NCBI RefSeq assembly: GCF_023612095.1
Contig: NZ_CP086235.1
Span: 703,001 to 767,000 of the forward strand
DNA: 64,000 nucleotides
Direction of reading: 5' to 3'
Source of the DNA: Cytobacillus firmus
Lineage (GTDB): Bacteria > Bacillota > Bacilli > Bacillales > Cytobacillaceae
Shown: positions 34,737-42,269 of the stretch, one piece after another
Layout: each line of letters begins with the position of its first letter
How positions within the stretch are numbered: the first letter of the stretch is position 1
Program-made: the position numbers and the translations under genes
The notes under the pieces: generated by a model
Database searches by the model: none
What the model was told of the DNA's origin: nothing
The model's input: only the letters and a program-made list of their open reading frames with translations

Positions 34737-35141
34737 TATCTTAAAAAAGTCTTCTTCGAATAAAATCTTCTGTCTTAACTTCTCCATATCATATTTGCCA
34801 TTTCTCGGAGTTACTCTTACATAATTTTCGAGTATCCACAAAGCCCGGTTTCTCTTTTTATCCACTCTTAAGTAAGGTGATACTTGTTTTAGTACGGACA
34901 TAACTTTTTCCTTTTGTTTAATATTCAGAGAGAAAGAATTTTTGTGAATACCCGGCTTGTAATTTTTTTTATTAATTATGGTCCCGCCTGTTAATGTTTG
35001 TATATAAACTAACAGCTCCTTATCAGTAGATGCTATTGTTATACAGGGCCGACGATGCTCTCTCGCATGCATCCTGGTTAGAGTGATTGTTCCTTCACCG
35101 TCTATAATTCCTGCAATATAAGCTGCTTCAAAACTTTCCAT
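34734..35141 (-). CDS. LAGLIDADG-family homing endonuclease, free-standing
   Basis: A 135-residue single-motif LAGLIDADG protein. AAYIAGIIDGEGTITLTR near 6-23 is the motif helix with its acidic catalytic end and the first beta strand. The segments CITIASTDKELL and ITGG/TIINKK fit the beta-sheet DNA-binding saddle. One motif implies action as a homodimer. ATG 35141 is preferred because GGGGGATGG precedes it; an in-frame extension to 35195 lacks a site. It lies outside the tmRNA intron, on the opposite strand, 186 bp beyond the tmRNA 3' end. The likely target is an intron-less ssrA T-loop, but this is inference. Confidence 0.85.
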   Translation of the reverse strand: MESFEAAYIAGIIDGEGTITLTRMHAREHRRPCITIASTDKELLVYIQTLTGGTIINKKNYKPGIHKNSFSLNIKQKEKVMSVLKQVSPYLRVDKKRNRALWILENYVRVTPRNGKYDMEKLRQKILFEEDFFKI

Positions 35142-35234
35142 TTCCCATCCCCCAGCGTAAAATAAGAATGTACGTTCCCTTTTTGAGTATAACATAACTT
35201 TCTCTGTTTATTAATAAAAAATTCAGATAATTGG

Positions 35235-35264
35235 TTGACTTTTCCAATAATGATAGTAGATAAT
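35235..35264 (+). promoter_or_regulatory. Probable promoter of the TetR-family gene
   Basis: TTGACT (35235-35240), an 18-bp spacer and GATAAT (35259-35264). Confidence 0.45.
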
Positions 35265-35301
35265 ACTTATGAGTAATATATTGCAGATGGAGCTGTTATT
35301 T

Positions 35302-35907
35302 ATGGGGAACAGAGGACGGAAAAGAGGGGTCAGCGGGGAGCAGAGCCGTGCACTGCTTCTTGAAATTGCCGCAGAGGAATTTGCGCTAAAGGGTTACTTT
35401 CTTACAAAAATTAGCGAGATTGTGCAAAGAGCAGGTCTCACACAGCCATCGTTTTACCTGTACTTTGAAAGCAAAGACGCCATTTTCCAAGAACTGGTCG
35501 ATTTGTTTCGTAACCGGCTTTCCGAACTTACGTCCAATAGCCGTGTGGAAACAGGCCTTGATTTACCTGCACTTCCTGAACGAATAACCTCAGGCCTATC
35601 TGCTATTTTTAAATTTTTTATGGAAAACCAAAATTTAACCCGCATCGGTTTTTTCATGGCCCCGGATGCCGTGGAATTTAAGGAGATACTAGCTGGTCAA
35701 ATTGAAGCCAATCTCTTATCAGAACAGCAGGCAGGGTACTTCAGGAAAGATATTGATATGGGAACTGTCGCTGAGAGTCTGACGGGGGTTATTGAACGCC
35801 TGACATTAACAAAATTATTCAATGGGTTAAAAACTCCAGAAGGTTTAGCAACAGAGATTGTCCATTTATTCCTATATGGAATGATTAATAAAAGCAGCAC
35901 TCAATGA
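35302..35907 (+). CDS. TetR-family transcriptional regulator
   Basis: A 201-residue repressor-type protein. The N-terminal HTH (about 10-57) reads LLLEIAAEEFALKGYFLTKISEIVQRAG then the recognition helix LTQPSFYLYFESKDAIF, the classic TetR signature. The ligand domain is all-helical and unassigned. ATG 35302 is nine bases after GGAG; an upstream in-frame ATG at 35269 is possible. It is followed by the SinI-like mini-gene and a membrane protein on the same strand, which it may control. Confidence 0.85.
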   Translation: MGNRGRKRGVSGEQSRALLLEIAAEEFALKGYFLTKISEIVQRAGLTQPSFYLYFESKDAIFQELVDLFRNRLSELTSNSRVETGLDLPALPERITSGLSAIFKFFMENQNLTRIGFFMAPDAVEFKEILAGQIEANLLSEQQAGYFRKDIDMGTVAESLTGVIERLTLTKLFNGLKTPEGLATEIVHLFLYGMINKSSTQ

Positions 35908-35953
35908 AGACTTCTGAGGGGAACAGAATCTTTACGGGAGAGTGGAAAAGGGA

Positions 35954-36103
35954 ATGGAAACCTGTGAGGGTAAGATTGATAAAGAATGGGTAGAGCTAAT
36001 ACTGACAGCCAAACAGCTGGGGTTAACAATTGAGGATATACAGGACTTTATTAAACAGTCCAAGAATGGGACTAAGGTAGGGAATCTCCCGGATCTTAAG
36101 TAG
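35954..36103 (+). CDS. SinI-family anti-repressor-like small protein
   Basis: A 49-residue protein, METCEGKIDKEWVELILTAK followed by QLGLTIEDIQDFIKQSK and a short tail. D-x-EW-x-L-x-x-A-x-x-x-GLT-x-EDI-x-x-FI matches the SinI/SinR dimerisation motif, in which a two-helix hook binds SinR and blocks DNA binding. There is no HTH of its own. The ribosome binding site is imperfect (GAAAAGGG close to ATG; GGGAG further up). It sits between the TetR gene and a small membrane protein. SinR itself is not in the window. Confidence 0.65.
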   Translation: METCEGKIDKEWVELILTAKQLGLTIEDIQDFIKQSKNGTKVGNLPDLK

Positions 36104-36130
36104 TCTCAATCAACGGGAAGGATAGATTCA

Positions 36131-36568
36131 ATGCGGAGACTTTTGGCAAACGGTGCATTTACGGGGCTGCTATCTGGAACTTTCCTGGGGTTATTTCTGA
36201 AAATGGCTGAGATAACCACGGGAATAAAAGTGTACACATTGTTATTAAATGTGGATTACTTTCCGATTTTAAAAAACTATTATTTTCCCGAATTAATCGA
36301 ATTTGGATTTCATCTGATCATTTCAGTTATAGTGGCAATCAGCTTATTATTTTTAATAAAAAAATACCGCTGGAACAGGACACAAATCTTCATCCGCACA
36401 TTATTCATCACCTTTTCCATAGGAGTCCTGGTTTATCCAACAACTGCATTATCTGCACGAACCCCTGAACTTACATCTTTACCTGCCATCTTTATTTGGC
36501 TTTTAGGCCATCTGTTATATGGTCTGCTTCTTTCTGTGCTGTTTATAAAAAAGAGGAAATCTTATTGA
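36131..36568 (+). CDS. Small membrane protein of unknown function
   Basis: A 145-residue protein with about four hydrophobic helices (approximately 8-28, 55-80, 88-105, 115-140). It has a glycine-rich first helix (GAFTGLLSGTFLGLF) and a basic C-terminus. I do not recognise the family. GGAAGGAT lies before ATG 36131. It is 27 bp behind the SinI-like gene and probably cotranscribed with it. Confidence 0.65.
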   Translation: MRRLLANGAFTGLLSGTFLGLFLKMAEITTGIKVYTLLLNVDYFPILKNYYFPELIEFGFHLIISVIVAISLLFLIKKYRWNRTQIFIRTLFITFSIGVLVYPTTALSARTPELTSLPAIFIWLLGHLLYGLLLSVLFIKKRKSY

Positions 36569-36632
36569 AATTGGGATAAAAGTCTTTTAATTCTTTTTAC
36601 GATGTTTTAAAGTGTTAGTAAAGATAAACTCA

Positions 36633-36715
36633 TCAGGTGATGGAGTTCACCTTTAACCGCCTTTTGGCTAATGACTCCTGTCAGTTATGTGGTAACTGGC
36701 AGGAGTATTTTTGTT
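36633..36715 (+). promoter_or_regulatory. Fluoride riboswitch (crcB motif) with terminator
   Basis: AGGTGATGGAGTTCACCTTT, followed by ACCGCC...GGC and TAATGACTCCTG, matches the crcB aptamer: the GGUGAUGGNGUUCACC pseudoknotted stem-loop, the variable hairpin and the UAAUGACNCCU strand. The 3' aptamer strand ACTCCTG is also the left arm of a terminator (ACTCCTGTCAGTTA with TAACTGGCAGGAGT, then ATTTTTG). Fluoride binding would prevent terminator formation and switch on crcB1-crcB2. Confidence 0.9.
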
Positions 36716-36747
36716 TTGGGTAAAATAAGGGAAATGGAGGGTTCTGG

Positions 36748-37125
36748 ATGGTTTATATACTGGTTGGTGCCGCAGGGTTTTTAGGTGCCGCATTACGTTA
36801 CAGCATGGGCGTTTTTCTTTTTCAGGAAAGTGCCGTTTTTCCTTTTGCCACTTTGACGGTTAATCTCCTGGGAAGTTTCCTCCTGGCTTGGCTGACAACG
36901 GGGCTGATGGTTCGTCTTTCTTTGCCAGCCCATATAAAAACAGCACTGGGAACGGGCTTTGTTGGATCCTTTACGACTTTTTCGACATTGAGCGTTGAAA
37001 CAGTAACACTTTTTCTCACTGGACAGACAGCTCTGGCCGTTTTGTATATTGCAGCCAGTCTTTTGGGCGGATTATGGATGAGTCGCTTAGGATTTCAGGT
37101 CAGGAAAGGAGAAGAAGCCGGATGA
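36748..37125 (+). CDS. crcB1: Fluoride exporter subunit CrcB/FluC (first of pair)
   Basis: Fluc-type fluoride channel subunit, 125 residues and four membrane helices. The conserved Asn of VNLLGSFLLAW near 38 and the TGFVGSFTTFSTLSVE loop with the Phe box near 68-84 are present. Two tandem crcB genes imply a heterodimeric channel, as in other firmicutes. It is expressed behind the fluoride riboswitch. GGAGGG precedes the ATG; the last four bases overlap crcB2 (ATGA). Confidence 0.95.
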   Translation: MVYILVGAAGFLGAALRYSMGVFLFQESAVFPFATLTVNLLGSFLLAWLTTGLMVRLSLPAHIKTALGTGFVGSFTTFSTLSVETVTLFLTGQTALAVLYIAASLLGGLWMSRLGFQVRKGEEAG

Positions 37126-37490
37126 GTGCGTTATATGTATTAATGGTGGGAATAGGCGGTTTCTTTGGAGCAATCTCCCGGCTATGGGTCAGTCAGCTCA
37201 TTAGTAAAAGATTTGTATCGAAGTTCCCGGCTGCCACGCTTGTTATTAACTTATTTGGTTCCCTTCTTCTTGGAATCATGGTGGGCTCAGGGATAGAAGG
37301 AAGTACTTTTATGCTGCTTGGCACAGGATTCATGGGGGCATTCACCACTTTTTCTACATTGAAGCTGGAAGCGATGCAGCTGCACATGGATAAAAGGAAA
37401 AAGGATTTTATTCTATATAATATTTTGAGCTATGGGGGAGGAACAGCCCTGGCATTTATTGGAATTGAATTGGGAGCCTTTATTAGGTGA
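37122..37490 (+). CDS. crcB2: Fluoride exporter subunit CrcB/FluC (second of pair)
   Basis: A 122-residue Fluc homologue with four membrane helices. Motifs are GGFFGAISRLWVS near 12, VINLFGSLLLGI near 40, and GFMGAFTTFSTLKLEAM near 70. ATG 37122 overlaps the crcB1 stop, so the two subunits are coupled in translation. It ends 98 bp before mscS. Confidence 0.95.
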   Translation: MSALYVLMVGIGGFFGAISRLWVSQLISKRFVSKFPAATLVINLFGSLLLGIMVGSGIEGSTFMLLGTGFMGAFTTFSTLKLEAMQLHMDKRKKDFILYNILSYGGGTALAFIGIELGAFIR

Positions 37491-37588
37491 AGAGTGAGGG
37501 TTTACCGACACAAACTTAGGGAATTTTGTATGATAACCTGTTCGAAGAATTATGTTATGATAACAAATAGCATCGAGGAGGTAATAAA

Positions 37589-38695
37589 ATGTTTTGGGAA
37601 TCTTATTTAACAAATGATAAATTAGTGGATATAGGAATTTCTATTGGGATCCTGTTGCTTTTTCTCATTTTCCGCAAGCTTTTTACTAAATATGTATTTA
37701 CCCTTTTATTAAAGCTGAGCAGAAAAGCGCCAAATGACTTTTTCTCTCATATATTTATTTCATTCCAGAAGCCGATTCAGTGGTTATTTATCATTATAGG
37801 AATCTACTTTTCAGTTGGCTATTTTCCATATCTAAATCAGCATAATTCTTTATTTCTGGATATAATAAGTTCTTCATTCATAATCTTACTCACGTGGGGA
37901 TTGTACAATATGGCAGCTGCGTCATCTGCCCTTTTTACCAGCCTGAAGGTTAGGTACGGCCTGGAAATTGATGATATTCTCATTCCGTTTATTTCAAAGG
38001 CCTTAAGAGTCGTTATTGTGGCCATCAGTTTTAGCATCGTTGCCCAGGAGTTTGGTTATGATGTGAATGGCTTTGTAGCGGGCCTTGGATTAGGCGGAGT
38101 TGCCATTGCGTTTGCAGCAAAGGATGTCCTTGGCAATTTGTTTGGCGGATTCGTCATTATTACAGAAAAGCCATTCACAATTGGTGATTGGATTATGACG
38201 CCGAGTGTGGAGGGAACAGTTGAAGACATTTCTTTCCGAAGCACGAAAGTTAGAACATTCGCTCAGGCACTTGTCACAGTGCCAAATGCTACGTTAGCAA
38301 ATGAGTCGATTACAAACTGGAGCAAGATGGGAAAAAGGCAAATCAGCTTCAGATTGCGTGTTACTCATGATACGACAAAAGATCAAATGGCGAATGTGGT
38401 AGGGCAAATTGAATACCTTTTGAAACACCATTCAGACATTCATCCGGATACCATCTTTGTCACTTTTGACGATTATAAAGAAAATGGGCTTGATATCTTC
38501 CTTTATTTCTTTACAAAAACAACAAATTGGGGCGAGTTCCTGAAAATAAAGGAAGAAATCAACTTTGAGATTATGGACATTCTTGAAAATGAGCGTGTTT
38601 ATGTGGCTATGCCTAGCAGGAAGCTATACTTGGATCCTGATGGCGAAAATCAGCTAAAAAAAGATTCCAGGGTGAGACAGGAATCATCCAGATAA
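37589..38695 (+). CDS. MscS-family mechanosensitive ion channel
   Basis: A 368-residue membrane protein resembling B. subtilis YhdY. About five N-terminal helices are followed by the pore-lining TM3 GFVAGLGLGGVAIAFAAKDVLGNLFGGFVI near 150-180 and the cytoplasmic beta domain (FTIGDWI, EGTVEDISFRSTKVRT, VPNATLANESITNWS). It opens on membrane tension to release solutes in hypo-osmotic shock. GAGGAGG precedes the ATG. Transcribed alone, with a terminator 3 bp after the stop. Confidence 0.93.
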   Translation: MFWESYLTNDKLVDIGISIGILLLFLIFRKLFTKYVFTLLLKLSRKAPNDFFSHIFISFQKPIQWLFIIIGIYFSVGYFPYLNQHNSLFLDIISSSFIILLTWGLYNMAAASSALFTSLKVRYGLEIDDILIPFISKALRVVIVAISFSIVAQEFGYDVNGFVAGLGLGGVAIAFAAKDVLGNLFGGFVIITEKPFTIGDWIMTPSVEGTVEDISFRSTKVRTFAQALVTVPNATLANESITNWSKMGKRQISFRLRVTHDTTKDQMANVVGQIEYLLKHHSDIHPDTIFVTFDDYKENGLDIFLYFFTKTTNWGEFLKIKEEINFEIMDILENERVYVAMPSRKLYLDPDGENQLKKDSRVRQESSR

Positions 38696-38697
38696 AA

Positions 38698-38727
38698 AGG
38701 CGGGACCCTCGAGTCCGCCTTTTTATT
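38698..38727. terminator. Terminator between mscS and the flavin reductase gene
   Basis: AAGGCGGGACC and GAGTCCGCCTT pair across a short loop followed by TTTTATTTTG. The A-rich left flank makes it usable in both directions for these convergent genes. Confidence 0.75.
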
Positions 38728-39262
38728 TTGAAAATCTTTTATTCCATTGTTCGGCCTTCGCTAATGCTAAAGAATCTTCTTTCACTTCTCCCGGCTTTAC
38801 CCCGCTCCCGATGATATAGTCCGCGAATTCCATCCCGACAAAATCAAAAATGTATTGAAATTGCTGAACAAGTGGAAGTCCTTTGACTTTCGCACTGCTG
38901 CCGCCGGTAATAACTACGTATGCCTTCTTCTTAGCCAGCTCTTCTTTCAGATTAAAGCGCTCATCCCTTAGATACTGGGACCAGCGATCAAAGAAATCCT
39001 TCATTGGACCGCTCATGCCATACCAGTATAAAGGGGTAGCGAATACGAAAACATCATGTGACAGCATGTTCCTCACTAATTGTTCATAGTCGTCATTAAC
39101 CGTTGTAAAGCCGCCATCCGCATGCCTTTGATCCACAATCGGTTCGATATGCAAATCTGCTAATTTTACAAGGGTGTGATCAGTCCCTTCCACAATCTTA
39201 TTTGCCAAATACTCCGAGTTCCCGTTTTCTCTTGTACTGCCCAGCAAAGCCAATACTTTCAT
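38723..39262 (-). CDS. NAD(P)H-dependent flavodoxin-fold oxidoreductase
   Basis: A 179-residue protein of the NADPH-dependent FMN reductase class. LLGSTRENGNSEYLANK near 5 is the FMN phosphate loop, and FATPLYWYGMSGPMKDFFDRW near 78 is the family hallmark around the flavin. The true substrate (azo, quinone or nitro compounds) is unknown. ATG 39262 is chosen because GGAGAGATT precedes it. It is divergent from the alkaline phosphatase gene and shares the upstream region with the Pho boxes. Confidence 0.88.
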   Translation of the reverse strand: MKVLALLGSTRENGNSEYLANKIVEGTDHTLVKLADLHIEPIVDQRHADGGFTTVNDDYEQLVRNMLSHDVFVFATPLYWYGMSGPMKDFFDRWSQYLRDERFNLKEELAKKKAYVVITGGSSAKVKGLPLVQQFQYIFDFVGMEFADYIIGSGVKPGEVKEDSLALAKAEQWNKRFSK

Positions 39263-39335
39263 TGAAATCTCTCCTTCGACTATCGTCCTTGTATGAATTT
39301 TACATAAAAATATTGGGGGAAGCAAAAAAAGCATC

Positions 39336-39385
39336 TTTACATTAGTGTTAGTTCATTTTTACATTCTATTAATCTCTCATTTACA
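39336..39385 (+). promoter_or_regulatory. PhoP box array upstream of alkaline phosphatase
   Basis: Three exact TTTACA hexamers start at 39336, 39358 and 39380, 22 bp apart. Degenerate hexamers at the intervening 11-bp phases (39347 GTTAGT, 39369 TTAATC) complete the TT(A/T)ACA repeat pattern bound by PhoP dimers in Bacillus. It lies 50-100 bp before the alkaline phosphatase start and implies induction in phosphate starvation. TATACT at 39395 could be the -10. Confidence 0.8.
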
Positions 39386-39434
39386 TTAGGGTTCTATACT
39401 ACTATTTGTAAGATAATAAAGGGAGGTTAATAGA

Positions 39435-40811
39435 ATGAAATTTAAGAAATTCACAAAAAAGACACTTCCAATCCTTGCTGCTTCTGCAGTTGCGTTTGGC
39501 GGACTAATCGGTTCAGTACAGCAAACAGAAGCTAAGGGCAAAACAGATAATAGAAAGATCAAAAATGTTATTTTCCTTATCGGCGACGGGATGGGCGTAT
39601 CCTACACGTCTGCATACCGATATTTAAAAGACGATCCCGGCACAAAATTTGTTGAACGTACTGAGTTGGATAAATATTTGGTCGGCCAGCAAATGACTTA
39701 TCCGGAAGATCCCGAACAAAATGTTACAGACTCTGCATCTGCAGCCACAGCCATGTCTGCAGGCATAAAAACATATAACAATGCCATTGCTGTTGATAAT
39801 GACGGCTCTGAGGTAAAAACAGTTTTGGAAGCAGCGAAAGAGCAAGGAAAAGCGACTGGTCTTGTAGCTACATCAGAAATTACGCATGCCACTCCTGCCT
39901 CATTCGGATCGCATGACGAAAGCCGGCAGAATATGAATGCCATTGCCGATGATTATTATGATGAACTTATCAATGGCAAGCACAGAGTAGATGTTCTACT
40001 TGGCGGGGGAACTGATCTGCTTGTCCGCAAAGACAGAAACATCGCGGAGGAATTCAAGAAAGACGGATACAGCTATGTAACAAACCGCCAAGAATTATTG
40101 GCTGATAAAAATGAACAAGTTCTTGGTCTGTTTGCAGAACGCGGCATGCCTAAAATGATTGACCGCACAGAAGACACACCTTCACTGAAGGATATGACTG
40201 CTTCTGCAATCGAGCGTTTGAACAAAGATAAAGACGGCTTCTTCCTGATGGTAGAAGGAAGTCAGGTAGACTGGGCTGGCCACGATAATGACATTGTCAG
40301 CGCTATGAGTGAAATGGAAGACTTCGAGAAAGCATTCAAAGCTGCGGTCGAGTTTGCGAAGAAGGACAAGCACACTCTTGTGGTGGCAACTGCTGACCAT
40401 TCAACTGGCGGCTATTCCATCGGTTCTGATGGCAACTACAACTGGTTCAGCGAGCCAATTAAAGCAGCGAAGCGCACACCAGATTTCATGGCGCAGGAAA
40501 TTGCCAATGGAGCCGGTGTGGAAGAAACGCTAAAGGAGTATATTGATCTTGATTTAAAAGAAGGAGAAATTCAATCTGTTAAAAAAGCTGCTGAAACGAA
40601 AAAGGCAGCTGACATCGATAATGCCATTGAAGAAATTTTCAACCAGCGCTCCCATACGGGCTGGACAACAGGCGGCCATACAGGTGAAGATGTGCCTGTG
40701 TATGCATTTGGCCCAGCCAGCGACCGATTTGCAGGGCAAATTGAGAATACTGACCAGGCTAAACTGATCTTTGAGATATTAAAGTCTAAAGTAAAGATTG
40801 AAGATAAATAA
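39435..40811 (+). CDS. phoA: Secreted alkaline phosphatase
   Basis: Metal-dependent phosphomonoesterase of 458 residues that releases phosphate from organic esters outside the cell. The Sec signal peptide is KKFTKKTLPILAASAVAFGG, with likely cleavage after TEA near 33. The metal/nucleophile motifs are IFLIGDGMGV near 48, VTDSASAATAMSAG with the phosphorylated Ser near 102, and zinc ligands in VDWAGHDND near 278, ATADHSTGG near 320 and TTGGHTGEDVPV near 412. The PhoP boxes explain regulation. Paralogue assignment (PhoA or PhoB type) is not settled. Confidence 0.93.
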   Translation: MKFKKFTKKTLPILAASAVAFGGLIGSVQQTEAKGKTDNRKIKNVIFLIGDGMGVSYTSAYRYLKDDPGTKFVERTELDKYLVGQQMTYPEDPEQNVTDSASAATAMSAGIKTYNNAIAVDNDGSEVKTVLEAAKEQGKATGLVATSEITHATPASFGSHDESRQNMNAIADDYYDELINGKHRVDVLLGGGTDLLVRKDRNIAEEFKKDGYSYVTNRQELLADKNEQVLGLFAERGMPKMIDRTEDTPSLKDMTASAIERLNKDKDGFFLMVEGSQVDWAGHDNDIVSAMSEMEDFEKAFKAAVEFAKKDKHTLVVATADHSTGGYSIGSDGNYNWFSEPIKAAKRTPDFMAQEIANGAGVEETLKEYIDLDLKEGEIQSVKKAAETKKAADIDNAIEEIFNQRSHTGWTTGGHTGEDVPVYAFGPASDRFAGQIENTDQAKLIFEILKSKVKIEDK

Positions 40812-40818
40812 ATTTTTA

Positions 40819-40855
40819 TCTCCCGCTGCTTTCGGAATGCAGCGGGAACTTTTTC
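40819..40855 (+). terminator. Terminator after the alkaline phosphatase gene
   Basis: TCCCGCTGC pairs with GCAGCGGGA, followed by ACTTTTTC. Confidence 0.8.
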
Positions 40856-40875
40856 AATACTGAAGGGGGATCATC

Positions 40876-41511
40876 ATGATAAAAATAATCACAGTGATTA
40901 CGCTCTTATCCACTGTCCTGTTCGGCTGCTCAAGTGCCCCGGAACAGCCTGCAGATGCTAAGGCAGAAGTTCCGGCGGAAAACGAAGCGGTGGAAAATTA
41001 TGACCCAAACCCTCAGGTTCCGGATGACCGGCAGCTGCGGGAAGAAGGGAAGACTCACATAGATGAAAAAGGTGAAATCACTTTAAAAAAAGCAAAAACT
41101 GTGGACGGAAATTATAAGATTGGCCCAATCGAAATGAAAGTAACTGATGCAAAAGTGATGCATCTGAAGCCTGACTACAGTCTGGTTGACTATTTTCACA
41201 CCTTGACCCATGACGAGGAATTTGACTTTGTTAAGTGTTTTGTGCAAATTAAGAACACCTCTGATCAAAAAGTGAATTTTGCCCCGGCAGCCATCCTAGA
41301 AACAAGCGAAGGTGAGCAAATAACCTGGGAAAAAGATATGTATCTTGATGGGCTTAACAAAGAAATTGGGCCTAACGAATCCAAAGCCGGCAATGTTGGC
41401 TTTATCATTGAGAAATCAGATCTGAAAAGTATTGAAATAACTACCAGCGACGTGTTTAGTGGTGATAAGAACAAGATTGAAGATGCAGAGAAGATTAAAA
41501 TCGAATTTTAA
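40876..41511 (+). CDS. Putative lipoprotein with DUF4352-like domain
   Basis: A 211-residue protein with a lipoprotein signal (hydrophobic h-region, lipobox LFGC, Cys near 18) and an acidic Ala/Glu/Pro-rich linker. A C-terminal beta-sandwich-like domain (about 75-211) follows, with FVKCFVQIKNTSDQKVNFAP, a pattern typical of the immunoglobulin-like DUF4352/DUF5067 group. Anchored outside the membrane; role unknown. It follows the phosphatase gene after a terminator and has GGGGGAT before ATG. Confidence 0.75.
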   Translation: MIKIITVITLLSTVLFGCSSAPEQPADAKAEVPAENEAVENYDPNPQVPDDRQLREEGKTHIDEKGEITLKKAKTVDGNYKIGPIEMKVTDAKVMHLKPDYSLVDYFHTLTHDEEFDFVKCFVQIKNTSDQKVNFAPAAILETSEGEQITWEKDMYLDGLNKEIGPNESKAGNVGFIIEKSDLKSIEITTSDVFSGDKNKIEDAEKIKIEF

Positions 41512-41543
41512 GGACAAGGCTCCAGAGATGGGGTCTTTTTTTT

Positions 41544-41640
41544 AGTTTCGCCGATAAGTTCAAACTCAATGAAGTAGAAATCTTCGCTGTTATCGCAAAT
41601 GAGCAAGGTAAACTTTATTTTATTCCAGTTGATAAAGTTA
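41544..41640 (+). pseudogene. Possible fragment of a PD-(D/E)XK homing-type endonuclease
   Basis: One frame reads SFADKFKLNEVEIFAVIAN and then EQGKLYFIPVDKV before drifting into the marR promoter. V-E-I-F-A-V...Y-F-I-P-V-D recalls the C-terminal part of group I intron-associated PD-(D/E)XK endonucleases. There is no start codon with a binding site and about 32 codons only. It may be a chance resemblance. Confidence 0.3.
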
Positions 41641-41670
41641 AATTGACAATAATCCTTCTCTATATTAAAG

Positions 41671-41690
41671 TTAACTACGTTAATAGTTAA
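41671..41690. promoter_or_regulatory. MarR-type operator in the marR-mmpL promoter
   Basis: TTAACTA-CGTTAA-TAGTTAA is a perfect 7-bp inverted repeat with a 6-bp spacer, 53 bp before the marR start. TTGACA at 41643-41648 is the likely -35, so the dyad covers the -10/start region, typical of an autorepressed MarR gene. Confidence 0.65.
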
Positions 41691-41742
41691 GCAGTTGAAC
41701 AGTTAAACGATAGAATAATCACACTGTGAGGTGAATATATAA

Positions 41743-42192
41743 GTGAGTGTGCCAGACATTAAGGATTTGGTCGACCGGTATATTGCCGTTTCTTTTTCTG
41801 TTGAGAAAAAGGCTGCGTCCCTTGTGAAAGATCAGATTGGCAGCGATCTGACCAATGATCAGCATTTTACTCTGAGGTACATAAACCAGGCAGGTTCCTG
41901 TACTTCGTCAGAGCTTGCAGAAGTGTTTGATGTAAAAAAGAGTGCGATCACCGCCATGATAACACGCATGTGGGAAAAGGGCCTGATTCAGCGGACGCGT
42001 GATGAAAATGATCGCAGGGTCGTCTATCTGACCCTTACCGAAAAAGGGAATGAGTTGTACGTGAAAGCAGAAGAAAAGATTCATAACCTTGTAGAATCGC
42101 TGATAAATAAATTTGATCAAACCGAAATCCAGCAGTTCATCGAAACATTTGAGAAATTGGATAAAGTACTATCGCAGTCTAACGGGCAGTAA
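41743..42192 (+). CDS. MarR-family transcriptional regulator
   Basis: A 149-residue winged-helix regulator. LTNDQHFTLRYINQAGSCTSSELAEVFDVKKSAITAM carries helix-turn-helix positions 40-75, and the wing is RTRDENDRRVVYLTLTEKG near 87-105. It probably represses itself and the MMPL transporter gene 77 bp downstream through the dyad at 41671. Its last six codons (SQSNGQ) and stop lie inside the left end of the IS605-like repeat at 42171, so the C-terminus has probably been rewritten. GTG start eight bases after GAGGTGA. Confidence 0.88.
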   Translation: MSVPDIKDLVDRYIAVSFSVEKKAASLVKDQIGSDLTNDQHFTLRYINQAGSCTSSELAEVFDVKKSAITAMITRMWEKGLIQRTRDENDRRVVYLTLTEKGNELYVKAEEKIHNLVESLINKFDQTEIQQFIETFEKLDKVLSQSNGQ

Positions 42193-42243
42193 GACTAACA
42201 ATCAGCGGAGGAAAGTTCCCGCTGATTGGAGTTTCACTTTTAT
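42171..42243. mobile_element. IS200/IS605-end-like non-autonomous element, short copy
   Basis: Shares its first 25 bp (including AGTCTAACGGGCAGTAAGAC) with the element at 34583, then jumps directly to the right-end hairpin AATCAGCGG...CCGCTGATT followed by AGTTTCACTTT. Relative to the long copy about 77 bp are missing. The right hairpin differs in sequence but keeps pairing. It overlaps the end of marR. Confidence 0.6.
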
Positions 42244-42269
42244 CAGAAAACAAAGCGGGGGATAAAATA

